Shown: positions 36,583-50,700, counted from the first letter of the stretch. The stretch: DNA of 64,000 bases from Ancylostoma caninum (GCA_037903475.1 JBAJFG010000637.1:310001-374000); one strand, 5' to 3'. Translations and numbers: made by a program. Notes: generated by a model from the letters alone, not told the origin.

Positions 36583-36593
36583 ATCTTGCGTAT
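36583..36593 (+). repeat. Target-site duplication, right copy
   Basis: ATCTTGCGTAT, the direct repeat of 29939-29949. Confidence 0.85.
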
Positions 36594-38227
36594 ATGTGAA
36601 CGAGATGAAATGAAAATTCACTGCTCCTAGATATCAGAGTGATACAGATTCTTTCTAATACAAATTCCGGAATTGTTTTTGGAAATTTTTAGCTTGTCCA
36701 GTAACTGGCAACTTATTGTACATACTAATTTACGCTGTGTGAACATATTTTTGATCTGCCTGCGATCCTATTCTCTATATACTTGAGACCGAACAAAAAT
36801 TGAATAACCTAATTGATTGAATAATGGATCCAGAATCAAATCCAAAAAGAATTCGCATGTTGAGAAAAGGGAAAGCCTCAAATCCTTCGTTATCACTTCC
36901 AAAGATATGTAGATTCTCCACGCACATAGAAGCCCGAAATGTCAAAATAATCGAACTCGGATTTTTGAATTCGAGATTACCTAATGCATTATCTTCAATT
37001 ATTCGTTTGGAATTAGCAAAACCGTGCGGTCCTAGGTATAAGGTGCTTGATATTAACTAAGGAAAATCGTAGACCTACTCCCTAAATAGTGGTCATACCC
37101 TGGTCAATGTGCTGCAGGAACGCTGCCCGACCGGCGTAATGCGTCGAGTGCAGACCCTAGCAGCATCCGCCCCAAATGCTGTCATCCTCTCCTGGATCGC
37201 TGTCACAGTTCCTCAGTTCCGAGTAGGAGAAGGAAAGCCTGAGCACCAGCTGAGAGTAAGATGGCAGCAAGTGGGGGAGGTGCTCCGGCTTTGTATAGTT
37301 CGGGCTATTATTTCACCGAATAAAAGATCTTACATAAGAAGTGGTAGCACAAGATAAGAAATTAGTTTGATTTAGTTTTGTCCGCTTCCGCACCCGACTT
37401 CCCCAGTTATGGATCATATTCATACTTAGACCTTCACTTACCAGTTTTTCACGCGCTAAATAAAGATTAATGAGTGGTTGAAGAACGAGTTCAAAAAATC
37501 AGGTAAAAAGAGACTGAGGGTGGTTCACAGGCGGGACGAGAAGGACGTGTGTGCAATCCCGGGGGTTGATGGAAAAACTTGCTGGCAGAGTGGCCGCTTA
37601 TCTGATGGTGTTGTTCGAAGGAGTGCGTCCTGTTGTAGTCAGCAGCAGCCGACCCGACGACGAACGCTAGCGAGAGGGGATGCTGCTGTTGGGCTGCTGG
37701 CTGCTGCTGCTGCTGATGTTGGTGGTGGTGGTGGCAGATGGCTAATCAACCACACATGGTGGAGGCAGAGTGATAAACCGGATACGAGTCGACATCGAGC
37801 CTCCTCGTCGCCGGCCGGCCAGCGCCCTCCCTCGCCCCGTCTCTTTGATAGCAACAGATGGGATCGCATATGCACACGATAACAACGACACGACGACGAT
37901 CACTCAATAACAGCGCGCTTCTACTGCCTTTGTACTGCCTATGTACCAGCGACCGCCGAACGCTGAGGAAATATAAATCACTTCCACAGGGGGTTTCTCC
38001 TGCAGAAGACTCTGGGAAAGCAAAAGCCACCAGAATTTCAGTGCACCAAGCTCGCTATATGGATAATAGAGAAATACCAGCAGAAAAAATAAGATTAGAG
38101 CAATTCCTGAAAATAATTCTCCTTAGGCAAAAGATGGAAACTAATGATATAGTCGTATCCAATCAGAAACACATATGAAGCAGACTAGGGAGGATAACTA
38201 CCATTAGGATTCAGGAATAGCCACATC

Positions 38228-38355
38228 CTAGGCCTGGATACATCATTGAGATTACCCAGGGTAAGCGTGTTGACGCCCGTGCTAACGATGGATAAATTCA
38301 TGCTGGTGTAACACGTTCACCTTGGGTAATCTCAGTGATGCATGCGGCTCCTAGA
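38228..38355. mobile_element. 128-bp hairpin MITE with ATTACCCAGGGTAA ends
   Basis: The left arm (about 38228-38272, core GAGATTACCCAGGGTAAGCG) is nearly the exact reverse complement of the right arm (about 38305-38353, cgttcaccttgggtaatctc). Single or decayed ends of the same family are visible near 24412, 40268, 45157, 62967, 63100, 63244 and 63342. Confidence 0.65.
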
Positions 38356-40501
38356 TTGATCGTATCCATTCGAGGGCTACATATTCCACGAATATTCAAT
38401 CCGAATAGAAAATCCCTAATTTTAAATCAGCTGTAGGATTAGGCAGCAAAAAAACTGACCGATTCAACTGATTTAACTACTGGTTAAGGACCGTTATAAA
38501 AAGATTTTTTTTCAAAAAAAAAAGAAGGCTTCCCAGTCCCTTTCTTATCTTTCAGGGTTGCATTGTTCCCTGCTCTCCGAGGGCTCAAATTTTCAATTTG
38601 TTCGAAGTCTATTATTCGAATTCAAAACATAGAATTCGGTCCTACATACAGTTAAAAGGCCAGAATTTAATTAACAGCGACAACCCGGATGGATTATGTA
38701 GAAACACATCCAGCGAAGATATTACGGATAACTGCAAGGTTTCTAGATAAGACTCGTCCCGAAATGAAGCCGATGAGCTCGAAAATGTTCCAAAATCCAG
38801 GAAATGATTATTGTATTCAAGAGCCCCGTATGTCGCTATGGATGATAACAGACGAAAGATGATCCGAAGCTGGAATAATTTTCTTCTTCTCTTTTTATAC
38901 GGAGGGATGAAAGAACACGTGAGATAGTAGAACAAAGTAGGACCGATACATTTTATAAGCTGGAACCTTGTATCACAGGCTCATGGAATCACAGGCGGTT
39001 AAAGGCAAGAAAAAAACTACCTGAGTGGAACCTCGACAGTTCTGCTGTTTGCCTACCCGAGAGGTAATTTCATAGACATTAAGATGATCTGACGATCTTG
39101 TGTTGATGGAGGTTAAAATGTTAAAATCTATGTCAGAGAAGGCAAAAACTAAGTCTCAAACAGGGTTTTTTGTGGCAAATTCAATCACTGTTCAGAAAAC
39201 ATGATTTGTTGAGTAAGGAAAACATCGTCTGCTGAAATACCGTTTTCTTTCGACATTAAATGGTCGGCAGCACAGATGTCAGGAGATCTTTTTTAGGTGA
39301 CGGATGATGGAGGAACCATTTTGGATAAAGACTGAGGTCTGCAAAAGAGGATTTTCCTCGGGTTTCTTAATTGCATTTGGTTCCGCACAAGAACTTATTT
39401 TTTCCACAGAATCCGTCCATGTTCTTAACTGAAGCGAATTCCGATGCACAAACACTTCATCTCTACAGGATTTATATCTGCTCTGTTTGGACCCCTTTAC
39501 TTGAGTGTGCAAAATGCGAAAGTATGAGAATACCATTATATTTTTTCCAACAACGGATTCACTTCATTTTAATTTCGTTGCTCGAAAGGTGACAAATTAT
39601 TATCACAGAAAGAGTCGAGTTGAATACTAGCTTTCGAGGACATCCTAGATCAGAGGGCCACTATTAATTCATGCTACTATACTTTCTCACCAAAGACCAA
39701 ACACTCAGCCAACACCAGCAACAGATGAAACTAAACTTTCACTTGATCTAGTGCCGATATTCAAACAACAGAAAAGGTTTATGGTCGTCCGCATGCTCTG
39801 GCCCTGAATTTGTACTTGATTCGTGCCTGCGCGGAGACTACTTGAGAATAGCGCCGCCACGTTTCGTGAAATGAGCGAAACGCGCATGGATCCGGGTGTC
39901 AATGATGTACACCACCAAGGTTCCGTGCCGAAAAAATTAGCAGGGATTTCGATGGGTGATTTGAGCCAGCAGCTGGTTTCTTGCACATGTTCTATCGTTG
40001 CATCTTCAGTAGATTTTTGTGGTTCTCACACAGATATCAGAGAAATCAGCAAAACAAAGGAAAGTTCTAAACAGCCCATATTTGTGCGCTTGAATTGTAA
40101 AGTTCGTTCGCGGGTGGAACGATTGAATACAATATAAATTCAAGAAAATAGAACATTTACAACCACGTTTTCAGAATTTTGTATACGCGCATCAGAAGAA
40201 GACTTGGGTTATTATCGAAAAAAGAAAGTTAGACCTGGCTTTTGTTTCAGGGACCGCTTGCGTCGATTACCTAGGGTAAACGTATGTACCTATTAACAAT
40301 TCCAAGTTAACTACATTTTTAACACGGGCGTCAACATTTTTAGTTTTATAACCTCAATAATGCATTCAGATTCACAGCTCCTTCCAAAGCTTTCTACTTC
40401 AAGTTGAGTTCTGTTGCGCATAAAGAGTCGTCGGAGAACCACAACCGTGAAAACGATCGACGCTCACCGAGACATCGAAGCTGGAGGTATGAACTATAAT
40501 T

Positions 40502-40852
40502 GGGACCGAATAAAAACTGAATAATTTTGCTGCTCTAATTTACAATTTAGAAAACAATTAACAGGACTAGATATTCAAGGATGAAAAAGCCATAAAGCTC
40601 TTCTTATCTTTCGTACAGCACTGTACTGGACTCCGATATTGGAACATTCAAAATTTCCATTTATTTAAAATCGAATATTTTTGCTATCGAATATCGAATA
40701 TTTCGAACGATGTTTCAACATTAGAGACCAATGAAGTGCTGTATGAGAGAGAAGAGCTCTAGGGCTTTCATATACTCGAATGTCTGGATGTTGAAACTGT
40801 TTCCTAAATCGTTAGTTGAAGTAACAGAATTATTCGGTTTTTATTCGGTCCC
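40502..40852. mobile_element. 351-bp MITE with GGGACCGAATAAAAAC termini
   Basis: GGGACCGAATAAAAACTGAA (40502-40521, continuing AATAATT) and the reverse complement of the right end (40828-40852) match with one mismatch over about 25 bp. The interior is AT-rich and non-coding. Related, more decayed segments are at 15306-15482, about 36780-37050 and in the last intron of imp-4 (about 58720-59140). Confidence 0.65.
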
Positions 40853-43362
40853 ACGTATAGTATGAACCGAGGTGAGCAGTGAGGAGCTGTCGGACACCAC
40901 CGAATGAACTCGTAACTTACCACTATCACTATTCCCACAGTGTCTAGCAGTGGTGGACTTAGGAGTGGGGGGATGTGGCCCCTTCTAAGAACGGATCTCC
41001 AAGTTTCTGAAATACTTCGTAAACCAAATAGAAACTTTGCATTGATTCACTTTCAATTGTTAATTCTTGTTGTCATTTTGGAAAAATTATTTCTTATTAC
41101 TTGGTACTAAGATTATTATTGTTAGTGATTCTTCTCACATCCCCCCTCCCTCCCCCAGGCTTGCCACCGCTCCTGCGTCCGGTACTAGTGCCTAGCCACT
41201 ATCTCAGACACCTTCACTGGACAGATAGACGTTCCTTATGGAGCCTTTTCGCTGTCAGAGGAATGGTCTGATAGGTGGGCTGGCTTGAGCTAACTGGAAA
41301 TGAGTAGCCAGCCTACCCGGTATTCGAATAACGCTGTGTTCTGGCCTGTCTGGTGAGGGCGGTAATTTCCAAATGCCGGCCGTTGGTTGCTCGAGCCTCC
41401 AAAAGGCGGGACAAGCTCGGTACCTCAGAATTGCTGGAGACCCGCTCTGTGAAAAGCTTTGAAATAATGTCACCATGCTGTTGGGGTATGGTAATTTCGT
41501 GGTGGAGCCCACCAAGGTGACAATTTATTTGAGCAAAATCCTCCGGAGCCAGCAGCAATTTATTTGAGCTCAGAGAGGGCAGCAGCAATCAATCCCGTGA
41601 GATAGGATGAAAAGCAGAATTAAGTGACACTTATTTCTATGAGAGGATACATACAGAATCGAATACAGAGTCGGCAAACACAGTCTCAGTGAGTTGCATA
41701 CACTTGCGCACGGTGGTTCCCAACGCATTCTCAAAAAACCGGAATAATACCCGCAGAAGGAGAAAGTCTAGCCCCTGTCAAATACAATGAAATGGTAGAA
41801 GATTTGAAGTTGATCCTAGTGATCAATTTTTGCAGATTCTAAGTTTTTCTTTACCAAAGCCTGTTTCTAATTTTTCAAAGCTGCTCTGCGAAACTCTTTC
41901 TCCGAAGTGATAGCTTCGAATCCGCAACTTCATGGATCGATCCTTGGAAAATCGAACTTTTCTGTCCTAAATTCGAAATGAACGATGATGTTATGAAATA
42001 CACTGGATGATCAGCCGTGGAAGTAGGGAGCAAACAAACGGAGTGTGAGGTGGTTTGCTGATTGTGTAAATACGTACAACAAAAGAACCTCCAATATAGC
42101 AAGGCATTCGGTCACGTTGTCGTCACGAACCTGCGCTGCTGTGACTCACTTAATCACTCCAATCACAGGACAGCGCCTCGTCCGTCTCTCGTCTGCCTCC
42201 AGTACGAACGACGACGAACTCTGCCGACTGGGTAATTTCGGTCAGATATGAGGCTCGTGCATCGTATCGAGTGAGGTGATTCGAATGAGTCCCGGGTAAC
42301 CTTGAGGAACGCTGTTGTCCTAGATTCGAAGTAAGTTTGAAGGTGGATCACATTTCACGCCTCGTAATCGCACACAGGGTAATTGAGGTGAGGGCAGTGT
42401 GGAGTCGTACGACGATGAAGAACTTGCTGGTACCCGACGGATAATGCGCGGCCCCCCAACTAGGACAAACTGCACTTCAATTACTCACGGTGATTAAGGC
42501 AGATGGTAGATGCACGGCGCACCAGCGCCACTCGCATCTCCTGGGGACGCATAATCACAAAAACTCTTCCAGGGATCATCGTTCCACAAGTGACGACACA
42601 AGGGCAGGCGTATACGGTAGTGAATACTGGTAAGAGATGTTTACCATTGACCAAAATCATGAACATTCTCCGAAAGGTGCTAATCTTCCCTCTTATCCAG
42701 GAGGGATAAATTTCACAGTCGAAAAGTGATATGTCTTGTTATCCTTACCATTAACTGTCATCATTAACTGAGACGAGCCGCTGAGACAAGAAAATCCCAC
42801 ATTTGCCTCAAGAACTGGTCCACTTTAGAGGGAGAGGCAGGTAACAACCTCTCCAGAGACGTCTGTGAATTCCGCTGCAGATAAGTAGTTGCCAGAGTTA
42901 ATAACAATTAATAAACAAATAAGTAAAGATTTCTTTGTATACCCACGGGAGAAATGAGGAATATCAAACGAAAGCAAGTATCCCACATCACTAACAGGTC
43001 CGACATCAAATGAAAAGTAAGGATCCTCAACAGAACTACAGCTGTCCACCCATTTGCTATTTAATTATTATTTATTTTTTGACTTTACATGGAGATTTAT
43101 GGACAAGTGTATCCACAAATATAATTTTTTATTAGTGGAACTCTTTTACCAAATCATGACTTGTTTCCTTTCAGAGCTGGAAGCTAGTACAACAAACAAG
43201 AATGAAATAGATATGAATTGAATATGTGCCTTAAAATATGAATGACACACTTTATAAATTCTGCGAAAAAAGCGAAGGATCAAATCGCTAAGAATACTTT
43301 GCAGACTTCAGAGCGTTAGTGTAATATTAGAAGAAATTCACGCCAGATTCGTTCTGAAAAGG

Positions 43363-43572
43363 CTGTCCGAAACGACGAGTCCGCCCACGCACGCGAGGAT
43401 CGAGAAGCTACCACGCTGGCCAGCCCTCCACTTCATCATCTCTAATCTGCGTATCACGTTTCATCGTTATCTTCGCAATGATTTGGCTGTGACGTGGCAG
43501 CTAACATCCTACGTCTCAGCCGCGCCGCCTCTCGATCCACGCGTGCGTGGGCGGACTCGTCGTTTCGGACAG
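43363..43572. mobile_element. 210-bp MITE with 46-bp terminal inverted repeats
   Basis: The ends begin CTGTCCGAAACGACGAGTCC (43363-43382) and the arms run to 43408; the right arm is 43527-43572. I count two mismatches over 46 bp. The GC-rich arms and spacer of about 118 bp encode nothing recognisable. The good arm conservation suggests recent mobility. Confidence 0.75.
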
Positions 43573-46039
43573 ACTGTACACGCTGAGGATACAACTCACA
43601 GCTGGAAATATCTAGGAAGAACAGGGCACGTTCGAGGAATTCACGGGTGATTCTATAGAATTTTCCCAAAATCTGGCAGAGAAGTATAAGACCTTCGCCA
43701 TGGAAGTTTGGACAGATCTCCAGTATATTTCTCGCAAAATCTAGACGATTACGCAAAATTAAGACAAATTCCTTTTTTGTTGGAAATAGTTTCGATGGCA
43801 CTGTCAAAAATTGACGAAAGGAGTATATGCTGGAGGACGCGAGATAGAACAAACGAAATAAATGCAAGAAAGTGAAAGAGAGGGAAGAACTGCATCCATG
43901 AAGAGGTGCTTCCTGAATGTGTGATTTCAGTGCCGAAACAAAACTTGCCGCTACCCATTTCTTTTTTTTTTTTCAAAACAAAACAGTTATAACCATCTCA
44001 ATTCCTGCATCGTGACTTAAAGGTACATAAATTTTAAGCATACTAGCACAAGTTTTCAAATTTCTCAGAAATTCTTAAGTAGAAAAAAACAAATTTTCCT
44101 GAACCTCACAAGAAGGTAGTCGTTGGCTTAGCATGCAGTGTAGGACATCACAAGGAATTCGAACCTTAGCATCTCGAAGGAAGATAGCCAGGTAAAGCCA
44201 TATTCACCACGATTTTGCTATGATAATCATACATAATTCTGTGCAAACAGTAATTTGAACTATTATTTGAACTACTCCTTGAACAGGGAATTGACCGAGC
44301 TTCAACTGCTTACAATTCTCGAATTTATCCGTTTCTTTTGCAAGCTGTTGCGAAACAAAACAGAACATTGGAAAATTATACAGATTTTAAAGAAGATTTT
44401 AAAGAATGTGTGGTTTTCTTGATATGGTCGGGGTATCACCAATTTCAGATTGATGGTATTTTCCCAGCAAAAAAATTCTTTCTTCAGCCTTATATGCCCC
44501 TAATAGTGCCTCTTTTTCCTATCTGAAGACGTTTTCACTTTGGAAAACTCTGAAAAGTGCACATCCGAAAGAATCGAAGAGGGAGCGGTTGGGGGAGGGG
44601 GGGGGGGTAACAACCTGGGATGCGCGTCCATGGCTAGTTAATAGCTTGCTATCTGATAGGCTGAGAACACTTCGGCAACACTCATTAATTGTGCGGTCAC
44701 AATGAGTGAGTTGACCTCGAGAAAATGAACAAAGGCTCATTCTAAACATCAATGACCCTTCAGACACGTGAGAATTGACCTGCAAAATCAATAAAAAAAC
44801 ACATTTCTTTCTATGACTGTTAGATTTATTGGGATAGGATTCCGTTAGTGGGCCTTGAGCCATCAGAACAGGGGCAGGATTTGAATTTCAGCTATAAATT
44901 AAAGCAATAATGATGAAAAAAAAAACTCTTTGCTCACTCCAGTGAAGGTGTTAATTATGATGCACGTTTTGAACGTTGTGGATCATTGAAGAAGATTGAA
45001 CGATCTCTATATCCAACTCTGAAAGACTGGATTCCGGTCTTCCCAGGAAGACCAATGTTAGTTTCCGAAATTTACTTTGCCCAAACCTATGTACTAAGAA
45101 ACCAACTAATCTAGCCGAAGTGAAAGGAACACCCAGGGCTAACATGCACCCTTCGGATTACCCAAGGTAAATGTGTTAACTATGAGTAAAATTGAGAGGT
45201 GCCAAGATAGATAAATTCTGAAACCGTGGAAAGATGAGAAACAGATAGTTATAAGCTCACTTTCGAGTTCTCTCGGGATACGAAAAATCCTCAGAATTGT
45301 CGAAATGTTGTGGTCTCTGTGCACAACTTCACCACAACGAAGAATATCAGATTTAATTTGCGGGAAAGTACGGAACAACAAAATGTGGAACGATATCTGC
45401 AGTCTCGCAATCAGTTGAATTCCAAATGTTTTCTTTCCAACTTATCTAAACTTCTATTTTTTAATATTGAGTTGCCTTCTAGCCCATCTATGGTGCGTTT
45501 CATCATGTACGATAGTTGGGAAGACAGCAGAGAGGAAAAGAACGCGAGAAAGAGTGCATCAATTAGAGAGAAACGAGGGAAAAGCAGGTTACTCACACGG
45601 CTTCTCAATTATTAACGCATTTGGAAAAGACTATATAGTTTTCTCTGCTATGTCGTACTTCTTAGATACGTTATTTGATGGGTACCATGCAGCACCTGAA
45701 CAGCTGATTTTTTTCCTTGTAAATTGCTGATTCACTCTGCAGCGCTGCATCTACCTCCCAAGACGGATCATATGCCAGCTAACCTCCATTCGTAGGCTCG
45801 CTGACTCCTCAATTGTTGGGGCTAATGACACGCCAAGCTTCATCGTGATCATCAACAATCATCATATTCCCTCCAGCAGCTCCTTATCAATTAGAATGTG
45901 TTCCATATTATTTTTACAAGATAGTTTTGACACTAGATTATGGCCAAATAAATCAAAGCAAATCAAAATGATTAGTGACTCAAGATTTCACTTTCAGCCA
46001 AACATTTCAGTTCCCAGTGCTTGGAGCAATAAGGGTTAT

Positions 46040-46260
46040 TTATACTGGATGCATACGACTGACGCGCGTGCGTCTATATGATGAAGAATAGGGCCCAGTC
46101 GCATTGCAGTCGCACCTCAGACGCACGCATTCACGGCCTCGCGGCATCCGCGCGATTTTTCCATTGAGAATGTACAAGCCGTGTTGATCGGTTTTCGTGG
46201 AAAATCCCTCGTAAATGGATGCGTGCGACTGATGCGCGACTGACGCATGCATCTAGTATA
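46040..46260. mobile_element. 221-bp inverted-repeat element, TATACTGGATGCAT family
   Basis: The left end TATACTGGATGCATACGACT and the reverse complement of the right end (TATACTAGATGCATGCGTCA) match over about 26 bp with a few differences. The interior has many GCG/CGCA words. A right-truncated relative lies at 61409-61500. Confidence 0.6.
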
Positions 46261-47240
46261 ATTTACCCTATAGACAGCGAGATTTGCTTTCCCACATTCT
46301 CTTTCCAAAATTTTAATTATTTAGTCTACAAATTGAAAAAAGTGGAGCTCTCAACGTTTACATGTCTAAAGATAGAAAAGTATAGATGTCGACAGTAGAT
46401 AAGTGAAAGACCACCCCCTACAACTCGGTGACTGGCTCCTTATTGGGGGTTAATGAAGAATCTAATAAATCTTCCAATCTTCTCAATTTCTCGTCCTTAG
46501 GAAGAAAAGGACCCGATGCTGTCATGACATTCTACTTCGCTTTCACATAAATTCGTCCACAATTCGTAGACTTAGAAGAAACCTAACTAGGGAGAGGCTG
46601 GAATTGCCATATGCGCTAATTGCCATGTACCACAACACTAAAATTCCACAACCCGATATGCACTGATGGAAGGAAAACGCAACTGGCGCAGAAGGTGGAA
46701 CCTATAGACAGCAAAAACAATAAAAATGACAAAAATTCCAGGAGAATATTATAGCATTCCAAAACCACTGCTGTCGCGTGGACCAAGAAATCAACTATTA
46801 CCCGTACACCGCTAGGGTTACTGGCCGAAGCATCAATCATGGCCCAGATGCCTGCGGGTTAAGAGGAAAGTGGCTGTTAACAATCTGATTCCAACTCAGG
46901 CGTCATTTGCTCAGCATTCCACGGATGATATGACAAAGAATGGTTAAAAAGAAAAAATGAGAGAAAAGATGGAAATGGTTCAAGGCCCACATTACTGTCA
47001 TCGAACCATCAACGTAAGATTTCCAGAAATCACGGTAGAGCCGCAAAATAAGATGATCTCATGGAGGATGCATGCTAGCAAAACATTAATATGGACTACA
47101 GTGACAGGTGTGTCAACAGAACACTGATGGATACGCATGAAACCAGCAAAAAATTGTCATTTCATCTAACTAGGTGGAGATTTTCAAGGCTGCAGGTTCG
47201 AAAAGCTAAACCTATTGTTAACCACGTCTAGAAAAAAGTG

Positions 47241-47759
47241 CAGTCGCAACTAATAATGCACTGGCTACTTCTGCTACATTATTAGGCAATAGCCGAAAAC
47301 GCACTCAACTGAGTAATGGCGGGCCACGCACACTTGAGCATATCCACGACAACCGGCCACAAACAGCAACGTCTGAATGATCTATTCGCTGACAACCAAC
47401 GAAAGCCATTCGATGGGCAATTCCACCGAGCAAACGTTGTATACTGACGCATGCCCAATAGGGCGAAAAGAAGAGGATGCGTAGAGCACGGCGAAGTACA
47501 TAAAGCGAAGACAGTTGAGGGGTTTGCGAAAAAAAAACATGCGGTGCAGCAGATACTAGGATTTTATCGAAGTACCACCGTAAATGGCCGGATAAACTGT
47601 TAACAGTCAACAGATAACAAGAAAAGATCATATTTGCACACGTTTCGACGAACTGGTAACGACAGAGCAGAACACGTCAAATCTACACTGAACGCGATTT
47701 CACCGGAGGGGTCATGGCAACGGCTGGGAGCAGTGGGCGCTCGGTTGGTCATGCTCACA
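47241..47759 (-). other. Probable 3' UTR and downstream region of ddb-1
   Basis: The sequence lies directly downstream of the ddb-1 stop on the minus strand and has no further exon. I saw no canonical AATAAA on the minus strand here, so the transcript end is undefined. Confidence 0.35.
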
Positions 47760-50700
47760 TCAGTGAATCCGTGACATGTCCTCAATGATCTTCATAAGCT
47801 CCTCCGGTGACGATGAAATCTCGTCTGCGCAGTCTGAAAGGAATTTATAGTTGAAAATCGGGATTAATTAATAGTTAATGAAAAAATTTTCTTGTATAAA
47901 AAACATTTTAAAAAAAACTAAGCTTCTACAGAAAAATACAGAAAAGATAAAAATCTACAGTCCCCGTCAATCGCTTTCGCATCACGGCATGTCGCTCCTC
48001 TGAAATGCCGCGCCGCAACATCCACGCAATAGGCCAGCTGGGGGTTCTGGCTGGCGGGCATTGGCAATATTGATGGCTTGCTTATGTTTTTAAATAAGCA
48101 TTTCAGAATGAAGAAAAAGACACAAAGAAAACGGTGGAAAACATCGTCCAACAAAAACGGCGCCCAGTCGGTCTACCGCGTCGCACGCGTTGTGCGGCGC
48201 GGCAGACCAGAAGATGCAAGAGTGATTGACCAGCGCTGTATGCGATGAATGAGAGTAACAACAGCACGAGTTACTGGAACAATTGATACAATTTACACCG
48301 GATGTGTGAGCCAGTCTCGCGTCAGACGAACTCATCCCTCGCGGGGTTTTCGTGGAATCCGGGTAACGCTACATGAGCAAGGAACGTCTATCACGATTAC
48401 ATCCGGCCGCGACCTTCCGTGTCGCATAACCTAGTCGGCATGTTGGATTAGCCGAGTTCTGTCGTGAAAGCAACACCCAACAGGCACAGCGCGCCGCGTA
48501 GGTGGTGCAGAGCGGCAAGCCGCGTAGAGATGCAATCGTGGTTGACCCTCTCTGTAGCGTCGACAGCGCACAGCAAGATCATCATCGAGCGCTGTTGCCG
48601 CACCAGTTCTAGGAGCACGTTCCCTCATGGCGGACTGAAGTGGCCCAATCCCTACTCACGGATTTACGAAAATTAACTGAACTAAAACTTCAAATTCTGT
48701 TCTAGTTAGAAAGAAGGTGAGGTAAAAAGCGAGCGATCGGAGTTCAAACCACTTCGTGGCAATGAGATCATGTGCTCTTCACAGCATAAGAGTAATGAAA
48801 CGAGCATATTAGTAGAATTAATAGATATTAGCAACTGAACTCGAAAGCAAACCCCACCTGGTCGTTGAATGCCCGCTAGAGCTGCTGCTGCAGTTTCGTG
48901 AGGCATATCGAGTAATGACTCGACAAGGTCTCCATCCACAAATCCTACGGCCTGAAACTTTATGATGAGTCACCGAACTCCAGGATTCCTTCAATTACTT
49001 CTGCATTAAAATTTATTGCTACCTTTTCTACAATTTTTTCGCTAGTAAACTGTCGATAAACAGCATGATCTATCCTCATACAATTATCGGTTTCTCTGGC
49101 CACGCCCTTTTCAACGTCTGAGAAGAACCTGAAAACAACAAAGCCAAAGTGAGTAACAGTTTTTCCACGTAAAAATTGATTTTGAAGAAACGCGCATACT
49201 TGAAGTATTTTTCGGGCAACTGTACAATGAGCCCAATAGTGCCGTCTATGGTTCCAAACAGAATAGGTTTCTCAATGGGTAGAGGGTTGTCCACGTGGCT
49301 GGAGACAAGTGAACCTCGCCGGAAAACGTTCACCATTTCGCCCAAATAGAACATTCCAGCTTCCTAAACACAAATTGGATGGTGGTAATAAATATGATGA
49401 ATATTTTTAAGCCCTCGTAATATTGACAGCATTGAGGATGTCAATACATTAACGTCATTACATAGAAAACCAAAATTTGAAAAAATCGTATGAACAATGA
49501 TCCACTCAAACAGATAAAAAAGGTTAGGCTGAACTGATGCTTGAATCTAATCTTTCACGGCACATTGAAAATGTAAAAAAGGACTAACAGCCAATCTTCG
49601 TTTTTCGTCGGCATTGTCTGCTCCTCTGTCTATTTCACATGTGAAGAGATTATGGCCAGCTTCAGCTCCAAGTGCAGTTTCTGCATCAATAAATTCCACA
49701 GCAGACATCCACATGCCACGGAAATCCCTACAATATTATGGAAATAGCGAAATGAATAAGAAATTAAAGGAAAAAAAAACTATAGAAACTAACTTGGCAA
49801 CTTCTTCGAATGTACTCTCAACGGCCTTGTAATTCAAAATTGTCATGGATCGCATAAGATCTCCTACCAGTACTTGATCACCCTAGAAGAAAATGCTGGT
49901 AACAACTAACGAAAAAGACGAAAGAAAAACTTCCCACCTTGACTTTTATAAAAAGCGCTGTGATATAATTGAAATGTGAGCACTCCAACCTCAACTCCTT
50001 CTCTGAGGTCCATTCGAACAACCGTACAGAACTGAATAAAGATTATAGGTGAGAACCGATCAAATAAAGAGGACTAGTACAGATATAAGGCAGGGTATAC
50101 CTATTGATCGCAACAATAAGCTTCCCGTTGAGTACATCTATACTAAACGGAGCTCCACGTATTTCTTTCTCATGAACTAATCGCAGATGAGTTCGTTCAG
50201 ATCCTTTGCCGGACTCAAACACCAGCAGACGGCCCTGTTTTTAGCTTAATTACTGACAGCTTTCATAATAAAAATTGCTCAGAACACTGATTTCAAGGTT
50301 TAGGAACACGAAGTAACGCACATTTTTGGACTCCGTTTCATCGCTGTAGACCAAAGCAGTACCAACAATGTAGTAGGTCGTTGGATCATCGCCAAGTTTC
50401 GTCGAAATAACACTAAATAGCATATATTCAACAAAAAAACAGAGGCTTTAGTGGGGGCCAGTGGCAAAATTTTCAAATATGATCCAAAAAACATCCAGAG
50501 AAAGTACCTCAGAGCCTGCTCGCAGGGTCCAAGCTCATGGCAATGCAAATACTCGAAAGTATTGTCGTCGAGGGTCACTACGGAGTGAACATCACCGTCC
50601 GTGGAATCCACGGAAACACTTGGTCTCTGCCCTAAAGAAAAAAAAGCTTCCGCTTTTCTTCAGCTGAACATGATCTATGCTAGAATATGAAGAAATAGGG

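Larger units (their letters stand above)
36594..47240. other. Gene-poor region between the PLE and ddb-1
   Basis: No exon could be supported. It holds the inverted-repeat elements listed separately (38.2, 40.5, 43.4 and 46.0 kb). GC-rich blocks lie at about 37090-37300, 37530-37900 and 42010-42620, with a smaller one near 45750-45890 that contains CAATTGTTGGGGCTAATGAC. A poly-G run is at about 44594-44608. A 93-codon minus frame at 39705-39986 and an 82-codon plus frame at 37109-37357 have no recognisable domain. Confidence 0.35.

Noticed and set aside
37109..37357. Plus-strand frame, and a minus-strand frame across the same segment ending in a Rab-like GGCC before a stop
   Set aside because: No GTPase motifs or neighbouring exons were found; a Cys-Cys end alone is not evidence for a Rab gene.
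39705..39986. 93-codon minus frame containing several Trp and Cys residues
   Set aside because: No splice partners or recognised family; possibly a decayed repeat.
48431..48628. 65-codon minus frame rich in Arg, within the last ddb-1 intron
   Set aside because: Its reading frame has no splice context and its inclusion would break the conserved DDB1 C-terminus.
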